From the NCBI RefSeq assembly GCF_004570575.1, contig NZ_SPPD01000001.1, positions 62,001 to 126,000 on the forward strand: a DNA stretch of 64,000 bases, given 5' to 3'. Position numbers and translations under genes: made by a program. Positions 1-11,654 of the stretch are shown here, piece by piece. Position 1 is the stretch's first letter. Each line of letters begins with the position of its first letter. Source of the DNA: Streptococcus cuniculi. Its GTDB lineage: Bacteria > Bacillota > Bacilli > Lactobacillales > Streptococcaceae. The notes beneath the pieces are model-generated. The model did no database searches and had not been told where the DNA came from. It saw only the letters and a program-made list of their open reading frames with translations.

Positions 1-329
1 TGATGAATGAGGCTGATGTAGTCATCACTCGCGGTGGTTCCAATACGATTTTTGAGCTGGTTGCGATGCAAAAACTGCACCTGATTGTTCCTCTAGGTCG
101 AAAGGCCAGTCGTGGCGATCAGCTGGAAAATGCCCGCTATTTTGAAGAAAAGGGCTATGCCAAGCAGTTAGATGAAGACGATCTCACCTTTGATACTTTA
201 GTGGCAACAGTAGAGCACTTATTGGCAGAAAAAGAAGGCTATATCGAGAACATGGCGCATTCGACTGAGATTCAAACACTGGATCATTTCTATCAATTGC
301 TGAAAGAAGATATAGAAAGAAAGGCATAG
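1..329 (+). CDS. murG: MurG, lipid II-forming GlcNAc transferase (3' end only)
   Basis: This is the C-terminal part (about 108 residues) of the membrane-associated transferase that adds GlcNAc from UDP-GlcNAc to lipid I, the last cytoplasmic step of peptidoglycan precursor synthesis. The gene is cut by the window edge: reading frame 3 is open from the first base, so the ATG at position 3 is internal. The donor-nucleotide motif is visible near the beginning ([10 protein letters not shown]), followed by the conserved [15 protein letters not shown] stretch. It stops one base before divIB, so the two are almost certainly cotranscribed, as in other streptococcal dcw clusters. The family assignment is firm. 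Confidence 0.93.
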   Translation, partial: MNEADVVITRGGSNTIFELVAMQKLHLIVPLGRKASRGDQLENARYFEEKGYAKQLDEDDLTFDTLVATVEHLLAEKEGYIENMAHSTEIQTLDHFYQLLKEDIERKA

Positions 330-330
330 A

Positions 331-1353
331 ATGACGGAAAAGGACTCCTTGGAAGAAGTCACACAGGACCTGCAAAAACTACAAGAAGAAGCGGAAAACC
401 AAGTAGAAGAACAAGCACCTGAGGCCGAGAAGGAACCAGAAGCAGAAAGTGATTTTCTTGCTCAATGGAAGGAACGGCATCAGGCTTATTTGGCGAGCCA
501 ACAAGAGACAGAAATAGAACAAGAGGAAGCAAAGCCAGAAGAAAAAGCCCCTGCTCGTTCTCCTAAGCTGAGTCAGAAAGTGAAAACCAAGAAGGTAAAG
601 GCGGCAAATAGTACCCAGCCTTCTCAGGAGCTAGAAGTAAAGCCAGTAGTGACGCGTACTCCGATTCCACGCAAGGAACTCTTACAAGCCGGTCCAATTA
701 TTGCAGTAGCCATCATGGGAATCTTGCTTGCTGTCTATTTCATCAGCCCTTTGAGTAAAGAAAAGAAAATTGAGGTTGTTGGAAATCAGCGTATCGATAC
801 GGAAACTGTCCTTCGTTACAGCAGAATTTCGAGCAAAGACTATGCCTTGACAACTTTACTTGAGACCAAACATATTGAAGACAACATCAAAAACAGCAGC
901 AACGTTGTCAAATCAGATAAGATGACCTTCCAATTTCCTAACCGTTTCACGATTCATGTGGAAGAATTCACGGAAGTTGGTTATCTAAAAGATAAGGATA
1001 GGTACCGCTTGGTACTATCGAGTGGAAATATTTCTGAAACAGCCATGCCGATAGAGGAATTACCAGAGCAACACACCCTGATTAACTTAGCAAATAACGA
1101 TTTGGTTAAGGAACTTGCGCTACAATTAGCAACGATTGATGCTGGAATCATGGGTAACATAGAGAGTATCGATTTGACTCCAAGCAAGGTAACCACGGAC
1201 TTACTGACGATGACCATGCGCGACGGGAACACCTTGCTCCTCCCTCTCAGTGAAATTGACATAAAACTCCCCTACTACCCTAATATAGCTAAGCAACTTT
1301 CGGTCCCTAGTATCGTTGACATGGAGGTCGGTGCATTTAGCTATGCAAAATAG
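331..1353 (+). CDS. divIB: Cell division protein DivIB/FtsQ
   Basis: A bitopic division protein of 340 residues that, in Gram-positive bacteria, forms a complex with FtsL and DivIC and links early septal assembly to peptidoglycan synthesis. Visible parts: a long acidic, Glu/Gln-rich cytoplasmic tail (residues 1-115), one membrane segment (about 122-140, AGPIIAVAIMGILLAVYF), then the extracytoplasmic POTRA domain starting KKIEVVGNQRIDTETVLRYS and a beta domain. The long charged tail is usual for streptococcal DivIB. It follows murG with a 1-base gap; ftsA has its own promoter downstream. Confidence 0.92.
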   Translation: MTEKDSLEEVTQDLQKLQEEAENQVEEQAPEAEKEPEAESDFLAQWKERHQAYLASQQETEIEQEEAKPEEKAPARSPKLSQKVKTKKVKAANSTQPSQELEVKPVVTRTPIPRKELLQAGPIIAVAIMGILLAVYFISPLSKEKKIEVVGNQRIDTETVLRYSRISSKDYALTTLLETKHIEDNIKNSSNVVKSDKMTFQFPNRFTIHVEEFTEVGYLKDKDRYRLVLSSGNISETAMPIEELPEQHTLINLANNDLVKELALQLATIDAGIMGNIESIDLTPSKVTTDLLTMTMRDGNTLLLPLSEIDIKLPYYPNIAKQLSVPSIVDMEVGAFSYAK

Positions 1354-1402
1354 AAAAAAATAACAGAAAAAAGCTTTTCTATCCCCATTTTTGAATATTG
1401 TA

Positions 1403-1411
1403 TGGTATAAT
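1403..1411 (+). promoter_or_regulatory. Extended -10 promoter for ftsA-ftsZ
   Basis: TGGTATAAT is a perfect extended -10 element 78 bases before the ftsA start, with no good -35 at the standard distance. It lies in the only sizeable gap (135 bp) between divIB and ftsA and would let ftsA-ftsZ and the genes behind them be transcribed separately from murG-divIB. Confidence 0.6.
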
Positions 1412-1488
1412 GAAGGGTGAATAATTATATTTAAAACATTGAACTAAAAATTCTTAAAAAGTTTGAGAAGTAAGAGAGGACTGATAGG

Positions 1489-4091
<2,603 letters not shown>

Positions 4092-4092
4092 G

Positions 4093-4764
4093 ATGAATTT
4101 ACAACAGAATAAAGATGCTGTATTTGCTTCTCTTGAGCAGGCGAAGAAAAATGCGCATCGTTCTCAAGATTTAGTCAATGTAATAGCTGTCACCAAGTAT
4201 GTTGACAGCTCTATTACTAAAGACTTGGTTGCTACTGGAATTCAGCATATCGGTGAAAACCGAGTAGACAAATTTTTAGAGAAATATCAAGCCTTGTCGG
4301 ACCAAGGGCTCACTTGGCATTTAATTGGCAGTTTGCAAAGACGAAAAGTAAAAGATGTCATCAACTATGTCGATTATTTTCACGCTTTGGATTCGGTCAA
4401 ATTGGCACAGGAAATCCAAAAACGTGCTGACAAAACCGTTAGATGCTTCCTACAAGTTAACATTTCTAAGGAAGAAAGCAAACATGGCTTTCTGGTTGAT
4501 GAGTTAGACGAGGCATTAGAACAGTTGTCGCTCCTTGATAAGGTTGAAGTTGTCGGCCTGATGACTATGGCACCTTTTGAAGCGAGTCATGCAGAACTGA
4601 TGAGCATTTTTTCGCAGGCTAAAGAACTGCAAGAGCGTTTGGCAGATCGCAATCTCCCCCATATGCCCTTTACCGAACTTAGTATGGGAATGAGCGGTGA
4701 TTTTGCGGAGGCCATTTCTTGCGGAGCAACCTTTATCCGTATCGGGACAGCATTTTTTAAATAA
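4093..4764 (+). CDS. PLP-binding YggS/YlmE family protein
   Basis: Pyridoxal-phosphate-carrying protein of the YggS/YlmE/PROSC family (223 residues), thought to act in PLP homeostasis rather than as a classic enzyme. The PLP lysine is in VIAVTKYVDSS (about residue 36); IGENRVDKFLEKY, WHLIGSLQRRKVK and the C-terminal SMGMSGDFAEAISCGATFIRIGTAFF phosphate-binding signature are typical. It begins one base after the ftsZ stop and sits in the position of ylmE in the conserved ftsZ-ylmE-sepF-ylmG-ylmH-divIVA string. Confidence 0.93.
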   Translation: MNLQQNKDAVFASLEQAKKNAHRSQDLVNVIAVTKYVDSSITKDLVATGIQHIGENRVDKFLEKYQALSDQGLTWHLIGSLQRRKVKDVINYVDYFHALDSVKLAQEIQKRADKTVRCFLQVNISKEESKHGFLVDELDEALEQLSLLDKVEVVGLMTMAPFEASHAELMSIFSQAKELQERLADRNLPHMPFTELSMGMSGDFAEAISCGATFIRIGTAFFK

Positions 4765-4775
4765 GGAAGAAAAAC

Positions 4776-5315
4776 GTGGCTTTTAAAGATACATTTAAAA
4801 ATATAATTAATTACTTTGAAATAGACGATGACAGAGAGCAAGAAGCATACGCATTACAAAACGAGGGACCTAAGATGAGAGTAGCTCCTACGCCAACACA
4901 TGAGGTAGCGACACCTGCGGAACCAGCTAAGTTTACGCGTTCTCAAGCAAGTGCAAGACCAGTTACCAGACAGTCGGAAGAACAATCTATTTTGAAGACG
5001 GCTACTGGCAATTCAACGATTGATATCAAGTACCCTAAAAAGTACGAAGACGCACCAGAAATTGTCCAATTGTTAATCGATGATGCTAGCATCTTAATCG
5101 ACTTTCAGCACATGTCTGAAACGCAAGCTCGTCGCTGTCTCGACTATCTCGATGGAGCCCGTTCTGTCCTTTCAGGGAATTTGAAAAAGGTGTCAAATAC
5201 TATGTGGCTCTTGACGCCAGCAAAAGTCACAGTCAATATGGAAGAGCTTCGCTCAAGTGCTCCTCATTATACATCAGAGGCGGCTTTTGCTTTTGACTTC
5301 GATATGAAACGGTAG
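4776..5315 (+). CDS. sepF: Cell division protein SepF
   Basis: Z-ring-associated protein (179 residues) that bundles FtsZ filaments and gives a second membrane anchor besides FtsA. The start is GTG at 4776, preceded by GGAAGAAAA; the resulting N-terminus MAFKDTFKNIINYF is the amphipathic membrane-binding helix expected of the family. A disordered linker (about 20-80) leads to the conserved core (IDIKYPKKYEDAPEIVQLL to the end), ending in AAFAFDFDMKR. Neighbours and spacing match the usual cluster. Confidence 0.94.
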   Translation: MAFKDTFKNIINYFEIDDDREQEAYALQNEGPKMRVAPTPTHEVATPAEPAKFTRSQASARPVTRQSEEQSILKTATGNSTIDIKYPKKYEDAPEIVQLLIDDASILIDFQHMSETQARRCLDYLDGARSVLSGNLKKVSNTMWLLTPAKVTVNMEELRSSAPHYTSEAAFAFDFDMKR

Positions 5316-5320
5316 GACTT

Positions 5321-5578
5321 ATGACACTTGTTATTTTAATCCTATTGAAAGTATTAGAGATTTATTCCTATATCTTGGTTGCCTATGCCTTTCTTTCATG
5401 GGTTCCAAATGCTTATGATAGTTTCATAGGAAGATTGATTACTAGCTTGGTGAGACCTATTTTAGCTCCTTTCCAACGATTTAAATTACAGTTTCTAGGC
5501 TTGGATTGGACCATCGTCCTCGTCTTGTTTTTGGTTCGTCTCTTATCGAGATTACTTGTTTATCTCCTGTATATCTAA
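5321..5578 (+). CDS. ylmG: YggT/YlmG family membrane protein
   Basis: Small integral membrane protein of 85 residues with two hydrophobic segments (about 3-25 and 62-84) separated by the conserved SWVPNAYDSFIGRLITSLVRPILAPFQR stretch, the YGGT family signature. The biochemical role is unknown; the family is linked to nucleoid or septum organisation by gene neighbourhood. It lies between sepF (5-base gap) and the S4-domain gene (3-base gap), so it is translated as part of the operon. Confidence 0.88.
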   Translation: MTLVILILLKVLEIYSYILVAYAFLSWVPNAYDSFIGRLITSLVRPILAPFQRFKLQFLGLDWTIVLVLFLVRLLSRLLVYLLYI

Positions 5579-5581
5579 GCG

Positions 5582-6376
5582 ATGGATCAAGCATATCAAC
5601 AATTAATGCAACATTTTCCGAAAGAGGAGAAAGCCTTTATTGAGAAAGTCATTGACCTCTGTCAGCAGGTGGAGATGACCTACTCGTATCGTCTCACTTC
5701 TTTTTTGAATCCAAAGCAAGATGAAATGGCAAAGTCAATTGCAGCCCAGTTCCAGTTGAGCTATTGGAGCAGCCATAGTCTCGTTGCAACAGAATTTTCT
5801 CGTGGAATCATTGCACCAGATTATTATCAGCTGGAGGAAGCTGACTTTGATATAGCAGTGATTGAAGTGATTTATCCACGAAAATATCATCACTTGAGCC
5901 ATTCACAGATTTTGGGAACTTTAGTCAATCGTCTGGGAGTGCAACGGCAGTATATCGGCGACATTCTGATAGAAGAAGAGCATACTTATGTCCTCTTAGA
6001 TAAGCGCTTTGTTCCTCTTCTGATGAACGAGGTTCAAAAGATTGGTCGCACGCCTGTCGCGTGGAAAGAGTGTGATATACAAGCAATCACAGCTCATACA
6101 TCCTCGGGCTATACAAGTGAACAGATTTTAGTATCGAGCTTACGGGTCGATAAAGTCGTCTCGGCAGTCTTTCGGATGGGGCGATCTAAGGCTAGTCAAT
6201 TGATTGAAGCAAAACAAATCAAGGTCGATTATTCTCCTGTCACACAAGTCGGAAAAAGCCTCAAAGCAGGACAATTAGTTAGTGTCAGAGGTTTTGGTAG
6301 AGTGCGTGTCAAGGAGATCCTCGGATACACCAAACACAGTAAAATAAAATTAGAAATAGAAGTTATTAGAAAGTAG
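5582..6376 (+). CDS. ylmH: YlmH-type S4-domain RNA-binding protein
   Basis: RNA-binding protein (264 residues) of the YlmH family. The C-terminal S4 domain is clear (LRVDKVVSAVFRMGRSKASQLIEAKQIKVDYSPV, residues about 183-260); the N-terminal two thirds hold the family-specific domain. In Bacillus this protein has been linked to ribosome-associated quality control and to division phenotypes; the exact role here is inferred from homology. It follows ylmG by 3 bases and precedes divIVA by 6. Confidence 0.9.
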   Translation: MDQAYQQLMQHFPKEEKAFIEKVIDLCQQVEMTYSYRLTSFLNPKQDEMAKSIAAQFQLSYWSSHSLVATEFSRGIIAPDYYQLEEADFDIAVIEVIYPRKYHHLSHSQILGTLVNRLGVQRQYIGDILIEEEHTYVLLDKRFVPLLMNEVQKIGRTPVAWKECDIQAITAHTSSGYTSEQILVSSLRVDKVVSAVFRMGRSKASQLIEAKQIKVDYSPVTQVGKSLKAGQLVSVRGFGRVRVKEILGYTKHSKIKLEIEVIRK

Positions 6377-6382
6377 GGAATT

Positions 6383-7087
6383 ATGGTACTGACATCATTA
6401 GAGCTAAAAGATAAGACATTTGGCACTAAATTTAGAGGATATGATCCAGATGAAGTAGAAGATTTTTTGGATATTGTAACCGATGACTATGAGGAACTGG
6501 TTCGGAAAAATCATGAGCAGGAACTTGAAATCAAATCATTGAAAGAACGCCTGACTTACTTTGACGAGTTGAAAGAATCGCTCAGTCAATCTGTTATCTT
6601 GGCACAAGATACTGCTGAAAAAGTGAAGCTAGCTGCGAAAGAACAGGCATCGAATATTATCAAGCAGGCAGAATACGACAGCCAATCCTTGCTCAATACT
6701 TCTAAAGACAAGGCCAATGAGATTCTCCGTACTGCGACGGATAATGCGAAAAAGGTGGCAGTTGAGACAGAAGAGTTGAAGAATAAGACACGTGTCTTCC
6801 ATCAGCGTCTCAAATCAACCATTGAGAGCCAGTTGGCCTTGGTTGATTCGCCTGAATGGGAAGAGATTTTACGTCCAACAGCTTCTTACTTGCAAACGAG
6901 TGATGAAGCGTTCCGTGAAGTTCTAGAAGAAGCCTTGGCTGAATCAGTTGATACACCTGAAGATGATTTGGATGTAACACGTCAAATGTCAGCAGAAGAA
7001 ATGGCTGAATTAGCAAGACAGGCAGAAGCTCTCGAGCAAGAAGCAGCACAAGTTGAAGCTTATGAAGCAGGAACAACAGAAGAATAA
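6383..7087 (+). CDS. divIVA: Septum/pole-targeting protein DivIVA
   Basis: Coiled-coil scaffold protein (234 residues) that binds negatively curved membrane at poles and septum and, in streptococci, helps coordinate septal and peripheral wall growth. The N-terminal lipid-binding signature is present (LKDKTFGTKFRGYDPDEVEDFLD), followed by a long coiled coil (about residues 35-150) and an acidic C-terminal tail rich in Glu and Ala. It is the last gene of the division string; the T-box leader starts immediately after it. Confidence 0.95.
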   Translation: MVLTSLELKDKTFGTKFRGYDPDEVEDFLDIVTDDYEELVRKNHEQELEIKSLKERLTYFDELKESLSQSVILAQDTAEKVKLAAKEQASNIIKQAEYDSQSLLNTSKDKANEILRTATDNAKKVAVETEELKNKTRVFHQRLKSTIESQLALVDSPEWEEILRPTASYLQTSDEAFREVLEEALAESVDTPEDDLDVTRQMSAEEMAELARQAEALEQEAAQVEAYEAGTTEE

Positions 7088-7094
7088 AACAGAT

Positions 7095-7320
7095 AATAGA
7101 AATACGAAAAGATAACGATATTTTCAGCGAGTAGGTGACGGTGGAAGGCCTACATTCCCTAGCTATCTAATCATCATTCTATTTGATTTTCTCTGAAATC
7201 AGTAGGGGAAGACGGTTTGCTTTCCGTTAACGAGCAACAGAGGGATGGGCGAAGTCTGCCTATCTGAACTAAGGTGGTACCACGAACTTTCGTCCTTTTT
7301 GGCGGAAGTTTTTTATATAT
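7095..7320 (+). promoter_or_regulatory. T-box riboswitch leader (isoleucine, upstream of GNAT-ileS)
   Basis: The T-box core AAGGTGGTACCACG lies at 7271-7284 and is followed by a terminator hairpin (CGAACTTTCG with CGGAAGTT, then a T run at 7309-7314). Such leaders bind uncharged tRNA through a specifier codon and antiterminate. ATC triplets occur around 7164-7176 in the region expected for the specifier, which fits isoleucine, but I could not fold stem I with certainty. The tRNA identity comes mainly from ileS downstream. The GNAT gene lies between the leader and ileS. Confidence 0.9.
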
Positions 7321-7337
7321 CGTCATAAAGAAGAGAT

Positions 7338-7778
7338 ATGATTCAATTAAAACCAGTAGATGAAACAACCTTTGAAGCGGTCATTGGGCTGTCTGTCGCC
7401 GAAAAAGACGAGCGCCGTCTAGCTTCCAATCTCTATTCGCTCGCACAAGCCTGGCTCTATCGTGAAAAGGACGACCTCGAGCCCTTGGCGATTCTGACAG
7501 GAGACCAGGTAGTGGGCTTTCTGCTCTTGATGAAACAGCAAGAGGAGGAAAGTTATCTGATTTGGCGCTTGATGATTGACCAAGTCTATCAGAACCGTGG
7601 TTATGGAAAAGAAGCGCTCAAGTGGGTCATTCAACGGGCGATGAATGACCCTACTTGCAAGCGTCTAGTTACCAGCTATGTGGTTGGAAATCACAAGATG
7701 CGTGGAATTTTAGAAGGTCTAGGCTTCCAGTCGACAGGCCTAGTCACTAATGAAATCGTAATGACATTAGAACTTTAA
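7338..7778 (+). CDS. GNAT family N-acetyltransferase
   Basis: GNAT-fold acetyltransferase, 146 residues. The acetyl-CoA-binding motif is VYQNRGYGKEALKWVIQRA (about 94-112), preceded by the beta-4 strand LIWRLMIDQV and followed by the family C-terminal pattern VVGNHKMRGILEGLGFQ. The substrate cannot be read from sequence. It sits directly behind the ileS T-box terminator and 12 bases before ileS, so it should be induced together with isoleucyl-tRNA synthetase when isoleucine is short. Confidence 0.85.
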   Translation: MIQLKPVDETTFEAVIGLSVAEKDERRLASNLYSLAQAWLYREKDDLEPLAILTGDQVVGFLLLMKQQEEESYLIWRLMIDQVYQNRGYGKEALKWVIQRAMNDPTCKRLVTSYVVGNHKMRGILEGLGFQSTGLVTNEIVMTLEL

Positions 7779-7790
7779 AAAGGAGAATTT

Positions 7791-10589
7791 ATGAAACTAA
7801 AAGAAACTCTTAATCTTGGAAAAACTGCCTTTCCAATGCGCGCTGGCTTGCCAACCAAAGAACCTGTTTGGCAAAAGGAATGGGAAGAGGCAAAACTCTA
7901 CCAAAAACGTCAGGAATTAAACGAGGGCAAACCGCACTTTGTCTTGCATGACGGCCCTCCGTATGCCAACGGGAATATCCACGTTGGACATGCCATGAAC
8001 AAGATTTCAAAAGACATCATTGTCCGTTCAAAATCCATGTCTGGCTTTTATGCACCCTACGTTCCAGGTTGGGATACACACGGGCTACCAATCGAGCAAG
8101 TTCTAGCGAAACAAGGTGTCGAACGCAAAGAAATGGACTTGGTGGAATACCTCAAGATGTGCCGTGACTATGCCCTTAGCCAAGTGGATAAACAGCGGGA
8201 GGACTTCAAACGTCTCGGTGTGTCTGGTGATTGGGATCAGCCCTATGTTACCTTGACTCCCGACTACGAAGCAGCGCAAATCCGTGTCTTTGGTGAAATG
8301 GCGAAAAAAGGCTATATCTATCGTGGTGCCAAGCCTGTCTATTGGTCATGGTCCTCTGAGTCAGCTCTTGCAGAAGCAGAAATCGAATACCACGACTTAG
8401 TCTCAACCTCTCTTTACTATGCCAACCGTGTCAAAGACGGTAAAGGAATCTTAGATACCAATACCTATATCGTTGTCTGGACGACAACACCCTTTACCAT
8501 TACAGCTTCTCGTGGATTGACTGTGGGACCTGACTTTGACTATGTGGTCGTCAAGCCTGAAAATGATGAGCGTAAATTTGTGGTCGCTGGGGACTTGTTA
8601 AACAGCCTAGCAGAACGGTTTGGCTGGGAAAATCCGCAAGTGGTCGCAAGCTATAAAGGTCGAGAATTGGACCGTATCGTGACAGAACATCCATGGGACA
8701 AGGATCAGGACGAATTGGTCATGAATGGTGACCACGTGACCCTTGACTCTGGTACAGGAATCGTCCATACTGCACCTGGATTTGGTGAGGACGACTACAA
8801 TGTCGGTGTGAAGTATGGCTTGGAAGTAGCAGTAACTGTCAACGAACGCGGCATCATGACAGAAAATGCAGGACCTGATTTTGAAGGGCAATTCTATGAA
8901 AAAGTAGTCCCAACTGTTATCGAAAAATTAGGTGATCTTCTCCTTGCCCAAGAAGAAATCTCTCACTCCTACCCATTTGACTGGCGAACTAAGAAGCCAA
9001 TCATCTGGCGTGCTGTGCCACAATGGTTTGCTTCTGTATCAAAATTCCGTCAGGATATCCTCGATGAAATCGAAAAAGTTAAATTCCATACCGAATGGGG
9101 GAAAGTTCGTCTTTACAACATGATTCGTGACCGTGGTGACTGGGTGATTTCCCGTCAGCGTGCGTGGGGCGTACCCCTTCCAATCTTCTATGCAGAGGAC
9201 GGAACGCCGATTATGACCGAGGAAACCATTGAGCATGTCGCAGAACTGTTTGCAGCGCATGGCTCTATCATCTGGTGGGAACGAGAAGCTAAGGACCTCT
9301 TACCAGCAGGCTTTACCCATGCAGGCTCTCCGAATGGTATGTTCACCAAAGAAACTGACATCATGGACGTTTGGTTTGACTCAGGGTCATCATGGAATGG
9401 GGTTCTGAATACCCGCCAAGAATTAAGCTATCCGGCAGACCTCTATTTGGAAGGGTCTGACCAGTACCGCGGTTGGTTCAACTCCTCCCTCATCACCTCT
9501 GTTGCGTCGAACGGTGTTGCTCCTTACAAGCAGATTCTTTCGCAAGGATTTACCTTGGACGGAAAAGGGGAGAAGATGTCCAAGTCTCTTGGAAATACTA
9601 TCTTGCCAAGCGATGTGGAGAAACAATTCGGTGCAGAAATTCTCCGCCTTTGGGTGACCAGTGTGGATACTAGCAACGATGTGCGGATTTCAATGGACAT
9701 TGTGAACCAAGTGTCTGAAACCTACCGGAAAATCCGCAACACCCTTCGGTTCTTAATTGCCAACACCTCCGACTTTGTACCGTCAGCAGATAGGGTTTCC
9801 TATGCTGACTTGCGCTCTGTTGACCAATACATGACCATCCGTTTCAATCAAGTGGTTGCAAGCATCCGTAAAGCTTATGCGGACTTCAAGTTCTTGGATA
9901 TTTATAAGACAATCGTGAACTTTGTTACGGTTGACTTGTCAGCCTTCTACCTAGACTTTGCCAAAGACGTTGTCTATATCGAAGGGGCGAAATCGCTGGA
10001 ACGCCGTCAAATGCAGACTGTATTCTATGACATGTTGGTCAAATTGACCAAGCTATTGACCCCAATCTTGCCACATACAGCGGAAGAAATCTGGTCTTAC
10101 TTGGAGCATGAAGCAGAAGACTTTGTTCAACTAGCGGAATTGCCAGAGGCACAAACCTTTGCTAATCAAGAAGAAACCTTGGGTACTTGGGCAGCCTTCA
10201 TGGACTTCCGTACCAAAGCGCAGAAAGCCTTGGAAGAAGCACGTACTGAAAAAGTCATCGGTAAATCCCTTGAAGCTCACTTGACCGTTTACCCGGGTGA
10301 GGAGACAAAAGCGTTGCTACATGCTGTGAAGAGTGATGTCGCTCAACTCCTTATCGTGTCACACTTGACAATCGCAGACGGAGAAGCACCAGAGGGTAGC
10401 GTTATCTTTGAAGATGTAGCCTTTAGTGTTGAACGTGCAGCAGGCGAGGTCTGTGAACGTTGCCGTCGCCTTGATACAAGTGTCGGAACTAATAGCAATC
10501 CGCATCTTGCAACCGTCTGTGACCACTGTGCCTCAGTTCTTGAAGCCAACTTCCCAGAAGCAGTTGCTGAAGGATTTGAAGAAAAATAG
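7791..10589 (+). CDS. ileS: Isoleucyl-tRNA synthetase
   Basis: Class I synthetase that charges tRNA-Ile (932 residues, normal for the bacterial form). The HIGH motif is HVGH (64-67) in [16 protein letters not shown]; the KMSKS loop is [12 protein letters not shown], about two thirds along; an editing (CP1) domain lies between. The C-terminal zinc motif is complete (CERCRR ... CDHCASV), as in eubacterial rather than mupirocin-resistant eukaryote-like forms. A strong ribosome site AAAAGGAG precedes the ATG. Expression is probably controlled by the T-box at 7095-7320. Confidence 0.97.
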   Translation: MKLKETLNLGKTAFPMRAGLPTKEPVWQKEWEEAKLYQKRQELNEGKPHFVLHDGPPYANGNIHVGHAMNKISKDIIVRSKSMSGFYAPYVPGWDTHGLPIEQVLAKQGVERKEMDLVEYLKMCRDYALSQVDKQREDFKRLGVSGDWDQPYVTLTPDYEAAQIRVFGEMAKKGYIYRGAKPVYWSWSSESALAEAEIEYHDLVSTSLYYANRVKDGKGILDTNTYIVVWTTTPFTITASRGLTVGPDFDYVVVKPENDERKFVVAGDLLNSLAERFGWENPQVVASYKGRELDRIVTEHPWDKDQDELVMNGDHVTLDSGTGIVHTAPGFGEDDYNVGVKYGLEVAVTVNERGIMTENAGPDFEGQFYEKVVPTVIEKLGDLLLAQEEISHSYPFDWRTKKPIIWRAVPQWFASVSKFRQDILDEIEKVKFHTEWGKVRLYNMIRDRGDWVISRQRAWGVPLPIFYAEDGTPIMTEETIEHVAELFAAHGSIIWWEREAKDLLPAGFTHAGSPNGMFTKETDIMDVWFDSGSSWNGVLNTRQELSYPADLYLEGSDQYRGWFNSSLITSVASNGVAPYKQILSQGFTLDGKGEKMSKSLGNTILPSDVEKQFGAEILRLWVTSVDTSNDVRISMDIVNQVSETYRKIRNTLRFLIANTSDFVPSADRVSYADLRSVDQYMTIRFNQVVASIRKAYADFKFLDIYKTIVNFVTVDLSAFYLDFAKDVVYIEGAKSLERRQMQTVFYDMLVKLTKLLTPILPHTAEEIWSYLEHEAEDFVQLAELPEAQTFANQEETLGTWAAFMDFRTKAQKALEEARTEKVIGKSLEAHLTVYPGEETKALLHAVKSDVAQLLIVSHLTIADGEAPEGSVIFEDVAFSVERAAGEVCERCRRLDTSVGTNSNPHLATVCDHCASVLEANFPEAVAEGFEEK

Positions 10590-10646
10590 AGAATCAATGT
10601 GCTTCCCTTTTCTAGGTCGTGTCCGACTAATGAAAAACGATACAAC

Positions 10647-10672
10647 AAAAACCGAGTTTTCTCGGTTTTTTG
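10647..10672 (+). terminator. Intrinsic terminator after ileS
   Basis: AAAAACCGAG, a TTTT loop, then CTCGGTTTTTTT: a perfect 10-bp stem with a T run, 58 bases after the ileS stop. Confidence 0.9.
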
Positions 10673-10674
10673 CT

Positions 10675-10825
10675 TTCTCGTTTCAAGTTTGCTGTTTTTC
10701 TTTGAAGTTGAGTTTCCTCGATTCTAAGTCTACTCGTTTTTCATTGAGACTAATCTCCCTAGCTTCTAATTCTGCCATTTTTCATTGAAAAGTTACTTCT
10801 TAATTTTTAAGTTTGCCATTTTTGG
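10675..10825. repeat. 41-bp degenerate tandem repeat, about 3.4 units
   Basis: Three full units in exact 41-bp register begin at 10688, 10729 and 10770, flanked by a partial unit on each side. Shared words are TTTTTCATTGA, near position 10 of each unit, and a closing TTCTAA. A small hairpin (CTTTTCAATGAAAAA on the other strand) recurs. 41 is not a multiple of three, and no open frame crosses the array, so it is noncoding. It fills the gap between the ileS terminator and the next gene. Confidence 0.7.
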
Positions 10826-10878
10826 AAGGACGTTACGAATAGATAAAGCGAACCATAAAAAATATAAAGGAGAGCTTT

Positions 10879-11631
10879 ATGATCTATACGTACGGTATTA
10901 AACAATTGGCGGTGAGAGGGTTAGATAGTGCTAGCTTTCTTCAATTGATGATAGAGAGTAGGGAGGCGATTTCAAGCTTTATCAAAGAGCATAAGGTAGA
11001 AGCTGTTTATTTGAAAAAGCTAGAGGAATTTTCGACTGCACTTGACGCTTTTCAAAAAGTGTTCCTCACCAAAAGTAGCAGTAAAGCGGTCCAGTCTTTG
11101 GAGGTGGCAGATAGGGCACGAGATGCTGCAGTCTTAACCCTGTCGAATTTAGTTCAGGCCTTTTCTCGCGTCACAGAACCCGCAACCAAGGCTGCGTATG
11201 ACACTTTATCTACTGTCTTCAAAGAGCACAAGGTGAGCGTTACAGATAGCTATGAAAAAGAAAGTGTCAAGATTAACCAACTGCTTGGGGCTTTAGCCCA
11301 TGCTGATTGTCAACGAGCCTTAGCAAGTCTCTATTTAACCACTTATCTGGACCAGTTGGTTGCGGCACAAGCGACATTTGAGCATATCTATAAACTGCGT
11401 TTGGAAGAGCAAAAAGGGCAAGTACCTAGTCAGGCTAAGATATTGCGGGCGCAACTATTTGAGCTCTACAACTTCTTTATCGACTTTACAGCGGTCATGA
11501 CTTCTGCCTATCCCGATAGGCGAGAGCTCAGCGACCTCCTCAAGCAACTCAATGTCATCCGCCAACGCTACAAAAAACGCAAGTCTCTAAAGGTGGATAA
11601 GGAGGAAAAAGCTCCCGTACTAGATGCCTAG
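10879..11631 (+). CDS. Uncharacterised helical protein (DUF6261-like)
   Basis: A 250-residue, soluble, almost all-helical protein with no signal peptide, membrane segment or recognisable catalytic motif. It begins MIYTYGIKQLAVRGLDSASFLQLM and ends in a basic stretch RQRYKKRKSLKVDKEEK. The pattern of paired long helices with an internal repeat of about 100 residues recalls the DUF6261 family, but I give that only as a likely match. A good ribosome site (AAAGGAGAG) precedes the ATG. It stands alone between two different tandem-repeat arrays (41 bp upstream, 51 bp downstream). Confidence 0.7.
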   Translation: MIYTYGIKQLAVRGLDSASFLQLMIESREAISSFIKEHKVEAVYLKKLEEFSTALDAFQKVFLTKSSSKAVQSLEVADRARDAAVLTLSNLVQAFSRVTEPATKAAYDTLSTVFKEHKVSVTDSYEKESVKINQLLGALAHADCQRALASLYLTTYLDQLVAAQATFEHIYKLRLEEQKGQVPSQAKILRAQLFELYNFFIDFTAVMTSAYPDRRELSDLLKQLNVIRQRYKKRKSLKVDKEEKAPVLDA

Positions 11632-11654
11632 TCGATATCGTCATTTCGTTTATA

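Noticed and set aside
10426-10788. Plus-strand frame of 120 codons overlapping the end of ileS
   Set aside because: It runs through the zinc-finger end of ileS, the terminator and the 41-bp repeats, so it cannot be a natural gene.
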